Source: UBA1756 sp045627805 (GTDB lineage: Bacteria > Bacteroidota > Bacteroidia > Bacteroidales > WCHB1-69). Taken from it: 13,935 nucleotides of DNA. How positions within the stretch are numbered: the stretch's first letter is position 1; the number at the start of each line of letters is the position of its first letter. Below are positions 7,585 through 13,935 of the stretch, one piece after another. The stretch spans positions 1 to 13,935 of the forward strand of contig JAZQOJ010000198.1 in the NCBI GenBank assembly GCA_045627805.1, read 5' to 3'. Position numbers and translations under genes: made by a program. The notes below the pieces were generated by a model. It did no database searches. It was not told where the DNA came from and saw only the letters and a program-made list of their open reading frames with translations.

Positions 7585-8340
7585 ATGATAAATCTAAAAA
7601 ACAGCAAGGTGAAATTCCGTAGATTTTTTATCGTAACTCTTTTAATATCAGTTTTTTCAGTTGGATCTTTGCAATTGAATGCGCAGCGTTCACATTTCGG
7701 CGTGCCGAATTTGCAGAAGTACGACAACCAGCTTTTCCATTTCGGATTCTTGCTGGGCTACAATCAGTTCGATTTCACGATCCGCTCAAAGGCCGACCTG
7801 AGCGAGTACGATTCGTTGATGGTGGTGAACACGACCGCGATGAGCGGTTTCAATCTGGGCATCGTCACCAATCTTCGTTTGGGAAAGTATTTCGATTTGC
7901 GTCTGATTCCCGGCTTGTCGTTTGGCGACCGCATTGTGAACTACACCATTCTCTATCCCGATGCGTCGAGGATTGTGACAAAGAAAAACATTGAGTCGGT
8001 TTATCTTGACATCCCGCTGCTGGTGAAATTCAAGTCGTCGCGAATGCACAATGTCCGCGCGTTCGTTGAGGCGGGTGCGCAATACAGCTTAGACTTGATT
8101 TCCGCCGCCAAAAAGCAGAACAACAATCCCAACGAGATTATGCTGAAATTGTACCCGAACGACGTTCAGGCGCAGGTCGGCGTCGGGCTCGATTTCTACT
8201 GCACCTATTTCAAGTTCACCACTGAGTTCAAGATGTCGTTTGGATTGATGAACCTGTTGGTGACCGAAGACAATATGTACGCCACCAGCGTTCAGTCTCT
8301 GAAGTCGAAAATGATGCAGATTTCGTTTATTTTTGAATAA
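7585..8340 (+). CDS. porT: Type IX secretion system outer-membrane protein PorT
   Basis: This 251-residue barrel protein is exported (signal through about LNAQ34). It carries the stretch I recognise from PorT/SprT: YLDIPLLVKFKSSRMHNVRAF (140-160), then EAGAQYSLDL, then VGVGLDFYCTYFKFTTEFKMSFGL (198-221) near the C-terminus, and ends QISFIFE. PorT is an integral outer-membrane protein needed for type IX secretion of CTD-bearing cargo in Porphyromonas and of gliding adhesins in Flavobacterium. The length is normal. It lies 27 bp after the barrel gene in a probable three-gene operon starting at the promoter near 5322. The usual ubiE neighbour is not present here; glyS follows. I rate PorT as likely; a PorT-like paralogue is the alternative. 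Confidence 0.82.
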   Translation: MINLKNSKVKFRRFFIVTLLISVFSVGSLQLNAQRSHFGVPNLQKYDNQLFHFGFLLGYNQFDFTIRSKADLSEYDSLMVVNTTAMSGFNLGIVTNLRLGKYFDLRLIPGLSFGDRIVNYTILYPDASRIVTKKNIESVYLDIPLLVKFKSSRMHNVRAFVEAGAQYSLDLISAAKKQNNNPNEIMLKLYPNDVQAQVGVGLDFYCTYFKFTTEFKMSFGLMNLLVTEDNMYATSVQSLKSKMMQISFIFE

Positions 8341-8363
8341 TTTTTAATAAAAAAACAACTAAT

Positions 8364-9881
8364 ATGGCAAACAACGAAGAACTTTTCAAACAGATTATCT
8401 CCCACGCGAAGGAATATGGCTACATTTTCCCGTCAAGTGAAATTTACGATGGCTTGAGCGCCGTGTACGACTACGGCCAGTATGGTGTTGAGTTGAAAAA
8501 CAACATCAAGCAGTACTGGTGGAAGGCGATGGTGCAGTTTCACGAGAACATTGTGGGGATTGACAGTTCGATTTTTATGCACCCGACGATTTGGAAAGCT
8601 TCCGGCCACGTTGACGCGTTCAACGATCCGCTCATCGACAACAAGGATTCCAAGAAGCGTTATCGTGCCGATGTTTTGATTGAGGACCATATTCAGAAAA
8701 TCGAGGATAAGATCAACAAGGAGGTTGAGAAGGCGAAAAAGCGTTTCGAGAACTTCGACGAGGCGATGTACCGCACCACGAATGCGCGTGTGATGGGCTA
8801 TCAGCAGCAGATTGACGACATCACCGCCCGCTACGCGGACCTGATGCAGCGCAACGATCTGGCTGGCTTGAAGGCGTTGATTGAGGAATTGGGCATTTGC
8901 TGTCCCATTTCCGGCACGAAAAACTGGACGGATGTCCGCCAGTTCAATCTGATGTTCAGCACGCAGATGGGTTCTGTGGCGGAAGGCGCCGACACAATCT
9001 ACCTCCGTCCGGAGACGGCTCAGGGCATTTTCGTCAACTTCTTGAATGTGCAGAAGACGGGCCGTATGCAACTGCCTTTCGGTATTGCGCAGATTGGCAA
9101 GGCATTCCGCAACGTGATTGTGGCCCGCCAGTTCATCTTCAGAATGCGCGAGTTTGAACAGATGGAAATGCAGTTCTTCGTTCGTCCGGGCGAGGAACTG
9201 AAATGGTTCGAGTATTGGAAGAAAGAGCGTATCGAGTGGCACAAGTCGCTCGGAATCCCGGCCGACAATTACCGCTTCCACGATCACGAAAAACTGGCTC
9301 ATTATGCGAATGCCGCTACTGACATCGAGTTCAAATTCCCCTTCGGTTTCAAGGAATTGGAGGGCATTCACTCGCGTACCAACTACGATCTGAGCCGCCA
9401 CGAGGAATTTTCCGGCAAGAAAATGCGCTATTTCGACCCCGAAACCAACGAAAGTTACGTTCCGTACGTCGTGGAAACTTCTATCGGTGTGGACCGTATG
9501 TTCCTGGCCGTTTTCAGCAACGCCTATTGCGAAGAGAAAATGGAGGATGGCTCCGTGCGCGTAGTGCTCCGTTTGCCCGCAATGCTCGCTCCGGTGAAAG
9601 TGGCTGTTCTGCCTTTGGTTAAGAAAGACGGAATGCCCGAAAAAGCACGCGAGATTATGGACGTGTTGAAACGCAATTTCCTCTGCCAGTACGACGAAAA
9701 GGATGCCATCGGCCGCCGCTATCGTCGTCAGGACGCCATCGGTACGCCGTTCTGCGTGACCGTTGACAACCAGACTTTGGAAGACAATACCGTGACCATT
9801 CGCGAGCGCGACTCGATGCAACAGTATCGTGTGAGCGTTGACCAGCTTCCCGAAAAAATTCAACTCGGCCTGATGAAATAG
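8364..9881 (+). CDS. glyS: Glycine--tRNA ligase, single-chain alpha2 type
   Basis: This 505-residue class II synthetase charges tRNA-Gly in the cytoplasm and is of the eukaryote/archaea-like type that Bacteroidota use. The N-terminus has FPSSEIYDGLSAVYDYG (22-38), then GVELKNNIKQYWW (41-53) and HPTIWKASGHVDAFNDPLID (73-92). Next come WTDVRQFNLMFSTQMG and LRPETAQGIFVNF, motif 2 (FRNVIVARQFIFRMREFEQM, from residue 248), GIHSRTNYDLSRHEE, and motif 3 with ETSIGVDRMFLAVF (Arg378). The anticodon-binding domain fills about 393-500 (APVKVAVLPLVKKDG, RRQDAIGTPFCVTVD, TVTIRERDSM). Motif 2 reads FRNV where FRNE is expected: Val251 (gtg) replaces the conserved Glu. The leader is A-rich with no Shine-Dalgarno. 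Length is normal for the group. The identification is firm; the Val is odd. Confidence 0.97.
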   Translation: MANNEELFKQIISHAKEYGYIFPSSEIYDGLSAVYDYGQYGVELKNNIKQYWWKAMVQFHENIVGIDSSIFMHPTIWKASGHVDAFNDPLIDNKDSKKRYRADVLIEDHIQKIEDKINKEVEKAKKRFENFDEAMYRTTNARVMGYQQQIDDITARYADLMQRNDLAGLKALIEELGICCPISGTKNWTDVRQFNLMFSTQMGSVAEGADTIYLRPETAQGIFVNFLNVQKTGRMQLPFGIAQIGKAFRNVIVARQFIFRMREFEQMEMQFFVRPGEELKWFEYWKKERIEWHKSLGIPADNYRFHDHEKLAHYANAATDIEFKFPFGFKELEGIHSRTNYDLSRHEEFSGKKMRYFDPETNESYVPYVVETSIGVDRMFLAVFSNAYCEEKMEDGSVRVVLRLPAMLAPVKVAVLPLVKKDGMPEKAREIMDVLKRNFLCQYDEKDAIGRRYRRQDAIGTPFCVTVDNQTLEDNTVTIRERDSMQQYRVSVDQLPEKIQLGLMK

Positions 9882-9886
9882 CGGGT

Positions 9887-11188
9887 ATGATTCTTTCAGA
9901 ACACGCTATCGAATATACGCTGAAACATATCGGCAAGGTTGCCTTTCCTGGGCAATCTTGCCGTTTTTATATGGATAAAAATCCACAATTAATTGTAAAT
10001 CAAAATATTACAATTCAATTCCAACTTCTTTCAAACCAAGAGAATGAGCACCTTTTGTGCGGACGGTTGGAAGCTCGCTACCAGAAGTTTCATCAGTTGG
10101 AAGTTCCTTTTTTCTATGCTGAAAAAGCGGAGCAGGAGAGGGTTGGAAATGTTTTTTGGGTTTCGGCCGACATCATCACGCCTTCTTTTTTCCTGTTGTC
10201 GCGTTATGAGGAGAGCCGCACGGAGCGTTTGGATGCGCATTTGAGGTTTCCGTACAGTGAAAGTCTGTGCTGCCACTATCGTTGCATTGATTTTCCGTTG
10301 GTTGATGAGTACGCCTTTTGGCTGCGCGATAATGTTTTATCGCAATTTTCTGATTTGCAAATAGATAAAAGAAGATTTAATATTGTTCCAACCCACGACA
10401 TTGACTTTTTGTGTCGTTTTTCCAGCTTTTTTTCCGGCTGGAAATCGATATTGGGAGGCGACTTGTTGCGCGACCGGAGCTGGAGACAGGCGTGCGAGTC
10501 GGTGCGGGCGTGGCGTGCGATGCGGCGGAATCCGTTGGCCGACCCGCTGATGCTGGCGATCGATCGGTTGATTTCGGTATCGCAGCGGGCTGGTTTGGTT
10601 TCACAATTCTATTTCAAAGGGTTGCATTATGGTGAGGAGGATGCCACTTACGAAATCGACTCGGTGGCGGTGCGTGCGGCGATGGAGAAGATTATGTCGG
10701 CCGGAATGGTAGTGGGAATGCACGGCGGACTGTCGTCGTACAATAATGCTGAGGTTTTTCAGCGAGAGAAAGCGAGTTTGGAGCGGGTTGTGGGGAGCGA
10801 GGTGCGTTGTGGCCGTCAGCATTTCCTCCGATTTCATTCTGAAAAAACGGTGGAGGTGTGGCAGCAATGCGAAGTGAAAAACGACTCCACGCTGGGCTAT
10901 TCGGAGCGCGAAGGATTCCGCTGCGGAACGTGTCATCCGTACTATTTGTATGATTTGCAGCGCGATGCCGTCTCTCAAATCTGCGAGCATCCGTTGATTG
11001 TGATGGACACCACGTTGCTGCGCAATTACGCCGGCCGCCGCGAGGACGCTTTGCGGAAGGTGCGGCTTTTGTGTGAACGGTGCCGGCAAGTGGAGGGCGA
11101 TTTCGTGATATTGTGGCACAACAGCACGATGTACCGCACGTTGGAACCGTGGTTCCTTGAAGTTTATTTGAAATGGATATTCGGTTAA
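9887..11188 (+). CDS. Polysaccharide deacetylase-like protein
   Basis: This 433-residue protein has no signal peptide. A beta-rich N-terminal half (about 1-165) is followed by a deacetylase-like barrel that opens with PTHDID (Asp171 and Asp173, the position of the metal-binding Asp pair of NodB-type enzymes). MHGGLSSY follows (His279), then GRQHFLRF (309-316), GFRCGTCHPYY (343-353) and ILWHNST (408-414). These motifs are typical of the polysaccharide deacetylase-like family seen in Bacteroidota cell-envelope and capsule loci. No substrate can be assigned. The start is 5 bp after the glyS stop, without a visible Shine-Dalgarno, so expression is probably coupled to the synthetase. The native stop (11186-11188) lies inside the first unit of the following tandem repeat. 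Activity is uncertain because the His pair of classical NodB motif 2 is only partly recognisable. Confidence 0.8.
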   Translation: MILSEHAIEYTLKHIGKVAFPGQSCRFYMDKNPQLIVNQNITIQFQLLSNQENEHLLCGRLEARYQKFHQLEVPFFYAEKAEQERVGNVFWVSADIITPSFFLLSRYEESRTERLDAHLRFPYSESLCCHYRCIDFPLVDEYAFWLRDNVLSQFSDLQIDKRRFNIVPTHDIDFLCRFSSFFSGWKSILGGDLLRDRSWRQACESVRAWRAMRRNPLADPLMLAIDRLISVSQRAGLVSQFYFKGLHYGEEDATYEIDSVAVRAAMEKIMSAGMVVGMHGGLSSYNNAEVFQREKASLERVVGSEVRCGRQHFLRFHSEKTVEVWQQCEVKNDSTLGYSEREGFRCGTCHPYYLYDLQRDAVSQICEHPLIVMDTTLLRNYAGRREDALRKVRLLCERCRQVEGDFVILWHNSTMYRTLEPWFLEVYLKWIFG

Positions 11189-11279
11189 AATCGGTTAAAC
11201 GGTTAAAATCGGTTAAACGGTTAAAATCGATTCAACGATTCAACAATACAACAATTCAACAGTTCAACAGTTCAACAAT
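11181..11279. repeat. Tandem-repeat spacer between deacetylase and dGTPase genes
   Basis: The spacer holds a partial unit (11181-11190), then two perfect 18-bp units tcggttaaacggttaaaa (11191-11208 and 11209-11226). A second repeat family of gattcaac/aattcaac/agttcaac octamers fills 11227-11279 up to the dGTPase ATG. No promoter-like TAnnTTTG is visible. The first 16 bases of the 18-bp unit occur again in inverted orientation at 12610-12625. Confidence 0.85.
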
Positions 11280-12446
11280 ATGATCAGAAACAAGATTCCC
11301 GATGAAGAGTTAGAGCGCCGCACGACGCCGCGCGAGGCGGATATGCGAGGATGTTATTACCGCGACCAGACGGCGATTTTCCATTCCAAGCCATTTCGTC
11401 GTTTGAAATACAAGACGCAGGTTTTCTTCAATCCGAACGACGACCATATTTGCACGCGCATTGAGCACGTGTTGCACGTTGCCACCATCAGTACTTCGAT
11501 TTGCCGCGGGCTGAACTCGAAGCAGGATGAGGGCTGGCAGCTCAACGAGGATATGGCGTACGCAATCAGTTTGGGGCACGATTTGGGGCACACGCCGTTC
11601 GGTCACGCGGGCGAGGCGGCTTTGTCGCAATATCTGGGCGGCCGCAACCGCTTCATCCACGAGGTGAACAGCTACCGGGTGGTGGAAAAACTCATTGCGG
11701 GCGGCCAGGGACTCAACCTGACGTATGCCGTGAAGGACGGCATCATCTGTCACAATGGCGAGAAGTTTGAGCGCTCCATCACGCCCGACTTCAAAGTGAA
11801 AGACCTTGACTCCATCAATTCGCGCAACCACGTGCCGTCCACCTACGAGGGGGCTATCGTGCGTTTTGCCGACAAGATTGCCTACTTGGGCCGCGACATT
11901 GAGGATGCCATCGTGGCCGGGTTCATCAAGCCCGATGACGTTCCTGAAAAGATTAGAAAGAAAATTGGAGATTCCAACAGTAATATCATCAACTATTTGG
12001 TAAACGATTTGGTGGCCAATTCTACGGAAGAGGCGATTGCGGTGTCGGCGGAGGCGCATTCGCTGATGCTTACGTTGCGCAAGTTCAATTACACCTACAT
12101 TTACGGGCATCCGTTGCAGTTGCAGGTGGAGAAATCGTGTGAGAACATCATCGCTACGCTTTTCGACCATTTGTACAAGTTGCATCGTCAGATGGATTGG
12201 GAAACGGGCGAATTCAAGGGCGAGAAAGTGTTGATAATGGATAGTTATTTTGCTGATTATCTGCAAAATATGAGGCCGTTTTATCTTCGTGAGGCCGACC
12301 AGTTCGGCTGGACGGAGGACGAGATGGGCAATCAGATTGTGGCCGATTATATTTCAGGTATGACCGACCGGTACGCACTGGAATGTATGAGCGAGATTTC
12401 GCTTCCGCGGCCCATTATGTTCCGTCACGGAAGGGGAACGTTCTAA
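11280..12446 (+). CDS. dgt: Deoxyguanosinetriphosphate triphosphohydrolase (dGTPase), HD superfamily
   Basis: This 388-residue cytoplasmic enzyme is expected to hydrolyse dGTP (or other dNTPs) to the nucleoside and triphosphate, tuning dNTP pools. The HD metal site is visible: His63 in TRIEHVLHVA, His100-Asp101 in SLGHDLGHTPFGHAGE, and Asp198 in RFADKIAYLGRDIEDA. The N-terminal signature RRLKYKTQVF (40-49), with upstream ERRTTPREADMRGCYYRDQTA, is typical of bacterial dGTPase-type proteins, as is KDGIICHNGE. The C-terminal half is helical, without obvious extra domains. Length matches the shorter dGTPase-like group. The ATG at 11280 directly follows the repeat spacer; no nearby Shine-Dalgarno is visible. 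Substrate preference within the family cannot be read from the sequence. Confidence 0.93.
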   Translation: MIRNKIPDEELERRTTPREADMRGCYYRDQTAIFHSKPFRRLKYKTQVFFNPNDDHICTRIEHVLHVATISTSICRGLNSKQDEGWQLNEDMAYAISLGHDLGHTPFGHAGEAALSQYLGGRNRFIHEVNSYRVVEKLIAGGQGLNLTYAVKDGIICHNGEKFERSITPDFKVKDLDSINSRNHVPSTYEGAIVRFADKIAYLGRDIEDAIVAGFIKPDDVPEKIRKKIGDSNSNIINYLVNDLVANSTEEAIAVSAEAHSLMLTLRKFNYTYIYGHPLQLQVEKSCENIIATLFDHLYKLHRQMDWETGEFKGEKVLIMDSYFADYLQNMRPFYLREADQFGWTEDEMGNQIVADYISGMTDRYALECMSEISLPRPIMFRHGRGTF

Positions 12447-12471
12447 GGTCGTGGGCTGTTTTCCCGTTGTT

Positions 12472-12490
12472 AAGAAGTTACGCTTCTTTT
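12472..12490 (+). terminator. Possible weak terminator after dgt
   Basis: A 6-bp stem, aagaag (12472-12477) with cttctt (12483-12488), closes a 5-base loop and runs into a short T-rich stretch. It lies 25 bp after the dGTPase stop. The stem is short and A+T-rich, so this is tentative. Confidence 0.35.
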
Positions 12491-12732
12491 CTCCCTCTTT
12501 GCTCGGAAAAGTCAAACCGAAGGCATTCGCCCCTTTCCACTGTTCAGACAAAAAAACTCAGTTCTCAACTTTCAGTTCTCGTTTCTCAACAATTAAGCCA
12601 TTCATCCCATTAACCGTTTAACCGACGTTACCGTTTCCACGTCTCACAATTCCCATTATGCGAACATCCCGCACAATGCGTTGTGGCATTTACAAGAAGA
12701 AAGGGGATGATTCTGAAAAGAAAAGAAGTAAG
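12491..12732. other. Intergenic low-complexity region with short repeat words
   Basis: Between the convergent dgt gene and the small exported gene lies noncoding-looking DNA. It contains loose repeats of ctcaactttc/ctcgtttctc/ctcaacaatt type (12556-12597) and a 16-bp word ttaaccgtttaaccga at 12610-12625. That word is the inverse of the repeat unit upstream of dgt. A 30-codon basic frame (12658-12750) is present but overlaps the minus-strand gene and is not supported as a gene. Confidence 0.5.
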
Positions 12733-13173
12733 TCAATTAAAAGAATCTAATCTTCTATTTCTCAAAGGATTAATGATCCTGCGATTTCTTGCATATAATT
12801 CTATTTTATGATCCTCTAAAAAAACAGTCACAATTCCGTTAATTCTACCCGACTTCATTTCAGCTGTTGCAATCTGTCTCCCATCAATCAAGTGGAAAGA
12901 AATCAAGCCATCCTCTTTGCCTCGTTTAACACTACCGACAACTTTTATTGAGTCTAATGCGCTAACACGTGCGTATGACTTAAATATAATGCCTATTAGA
13001 AAAGTATGATTTCTATCCCTATAATAGAATTGATCTTCTATCATACCATTATAGGCGCAATGTTTTTTTGATTCTTGTACATACTTATTCCCGTGACGTA
13101 TGTATTGGGCGTTAGTGATGGCACAAATGTTCACTATCATTAAAAAAACAAATATAGTACGATTGTTAATCAT
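12733..13173 (-). CDS. Small exported MORN-like protein, candidate immunity partner of the RHS tip
   Basis: I do not recognise a named family. The 146-residue product starts with a signal peptide (TIFVFLMIVNICAITNAQ, cleavage near residue 23), so it should act in the periplasm or beyond. The central and C-terminal part has the rhythm of MORN/YwqK-type repeats: GSVKRGKEDGLISFHLIDGR (80-99), then AEMKSGRINGIVTVFLEDH (104-122). The C-terminus is basic (RNRRIINPLRNRRL). It starts 6 bp after the stop of the RHS-tip gene on the same strand, the usual position of an immunity gene, and its DNA is visibly more A+T-rich than the core genes. Immunity is inferred from position, size, export signal and the known use of YwqK-like proteins as antitoxin partners. 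It could also be an unrelated envelope protein. Confidence 0.75.
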   Translation of the reverse strand: MINNRTIFVFLMIVNICAITNAQYIRHGNKYVQESKKHCAYNGMIEDQFYYRDRNHTFLIGIIFKSYARVSALDSIKVVGSVKRGKEDGLISFHLIDGRQIATAEMKSGRINGIVTVFLEDHKIELYARNRRIINPLRNRRLDSFN

Positions 13174-13179
13174 AAAAAA

Positions 13180-13935
13180 TCATTTGATAGGTATGTTGTA
13201 GTACAGTCCCTTTGTTTCATCATTTTTATCACTAATCAAATATTCATGGGCTCTGCCGAATATGTCAATCGTTGTCCCTGAATATCCGTTATGGAGAATC
13301 TGAGCAAGTCTTGTGACGGTTTTGGTCCTAAAACAATTAGCTAATGACAAATCTCTATTATTAAGGCCGCATCTCAAGTTCGTTCCAGGCGCTTTTGCGG
13401 CGAACTTCCACGCACGCGCCTCATCCATACAGGTGGGATTGTCCAAATCCAAACGGCCTCTGTCATAATCTGCTGCATGGTAGGTTTCTTCAAAAAGTGT
13501 TGAGTATTCTTGACTAAAGCCACCGGTTTGAGAAGTGCGTGCTGTTGCAACAGACGATGTTATAACAGCAATATCTCCATTGTTTTCACGCATCACTTTC
13601 CCTGTCACTTTTGTTGTGACCTGTTCGTCTGTAGCCTCATAGAAGTTGTAAACTTGCGAAGAACGCTCCAAACGTTTATATTGTCTGGTGAATGCCCGAC
13701 TGTAATCTGCACTGTTTTTATTTGTCAATGCATCAATCTTTTTTTGGACACCTTCATCAATATGACCAATTTCCCTCCCATCCTTATCCACCAACCGCAC
13801 CGGATTGTTCGCGCAGTACACATACGGAGACAGATTTGGGTACTTGTCGGAGAGCGGATCCACGCTGAGCCAGAGGGAGAGCGCGGGGTTGTAGGGCAAC
13901 GCCGCAGCAGAGGGGTTAGGGTGAAGGGTTGAGGG
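13180..13935 (-). CDS. RHS-core C-terminal fragment with variable tip (putative polymorphic toxin), 5' end at or beyond window edge
   Basis: The frame is open from the window edge and ends at TGA 13182-13180. Numbered from the TTG at 13899, residues 2-42 are the RHS-repeat-associated core end (YNPALSLWLSVDPLSDKYPN, LSPYVYCANNPVRLVDKDGR). After this hallmark begins a variable tip of about 197 residues. The tip contains LFEETYHAADY (135-145) and DEARAWKFA (159-167). This gives an EExxH...E pattern with His141 and Glu160 spaced as in gluzincin metallopeptidases, but with Glu137 where the first His normally stands. RHS tips are typically toxic effector domains swapped by recombination, and the exported gene 6 bp downstream fits an immunity gene. 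Upstream of residue 2 the frame reads Pro/Ala-rich low-complexity sequence instead of RHS core, so this may be an orphan tip. Peptidase activity is inference. Confidence 0.8.
   Translation of the reverse strand, partial: PSTLHPNPSAAALPYNPALSLWLSVDPLSDKYPNLSPYVYCANNPVRLVDKDGREIGHIDEGVQKKIDALTNKNSADYSRAFTRQYKRLERSSQVYNFYEATDEQVTTKVTGKVMRENNGDIAVITSSVATARTSQTGGFSQEYSTLFEETYHAADYDRGRLDLDNPTCMDEARAWKFAAKAPGTNLRCGLNNRDLSLANCFRTKTVTRLAQILHNGYSGTTIDIFGRAHEYLISDKNDETKGLYYNIPIK
13908..13935. repeat. Heptanucleotide periodic repeat at window edge
   Basis: Four imperfect 7-base units, cagaggg, gttaggg, tgaaggg and ttgaggg, run to the window end. They sit where preceding RHS-core sequence would be expected on the minus strand. 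Confidence 0.6.

Noticed and set aside
8433..9863. A long minus-strand open frame opposite glyS.
   Set aside because: It is a mirror frame of a clearly identified synthetase gene, with no domain or signal of its own. The same holds for the long minus frames opposite the PD40 protein (5849-6772) and dgt (11310-12266).
11181..11279. The repeat spacer as a CRISPR array.
   Set aside because: Units are directly adjacent 18-bp and 8-bp tandem repeats without unique spacers, and no cas gene is present.
12658..12750. A 30-codon plus-strand frame encoding a basic Lys/Arg-rich peptide between dgt and the small exported gene.
   Set aside because: It has no recognisable promoter or family, overlaps the minus-strand gene end, and a frame of this size is expected by chance.

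Overview
The window looks like chromosomal DNA from a Bacteroidota (Bacteroidales-like) bacterium. The evidence is a PorT-type component of the type IX secretion system (T9SS), a FISUMP-domain protein, FN3/HYR/PKD-like surface-protein modules, eukaryote-type single-chain glycyl-tRNA synthetase, promoter-like TAnnTTTG motifs, A-rich leaders with no clear Shine-Dalgarno sequence, and an RHS tip. Assignments rest on motif reading and family knowledge, not on searches.

Layout. Bases 2-1469 are the inner part of a large modular secreted or surface protein with two near-identical FN3-type repeats around HYR-like modules. It is broken by a frameshift near 1201 and then cut off at 1470 by an insertion element. 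Bases 1470-2094 are an internally deleted IS4-family element: 14-bp perfect terminal inverted repeats and only the two ends of a transposase gene on the minus strand. Bases 2095-2485 are A+T-rich intergenic DNA with a probable promoter just before an M13 (PepO/neprilysin-like) lipoprotein peptidase (2486-4555). A secreted FISUMP protein (4585-5268) follows and ends at a strong intrinsic-type terminator (5288-5320).

A likely envelope operon follows at 5336-8340: a TPR plus PD40 beta-propeller protein resembling PorE without its OmpA domain, an outer-membrane beta-barrel protein overlapping it by ATGA, and PorT. Then come glycyl-tRNA synthetase (8364-9881), a tightly linked polysaccharide-deacetylase-like protein (9887-11188), a short tandem-repeat spacer, and a dGTPase-type HD hydrolase (11280-12446).

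The right end is accessory. On the minus strand an RHS-core C-terminus joins a variable tip with an EExxH...E motif, and 6 bp downstream lies a small exported MORN-like protein. This has the shape of a polymorphic toxin tip with an immunity partner. The RHS part runs off the window through a 7-nt periodic repeat that does not resemble RHS core, so it may be an orphan tip.

The two most unusual points are the RHS tip/partner pair and a Val in place of the expected motif-2 Glu of glycyl-tRNA synthetase. The PorE-like protein beside PorT and the MITE-like IS4 derivative are also worth following.
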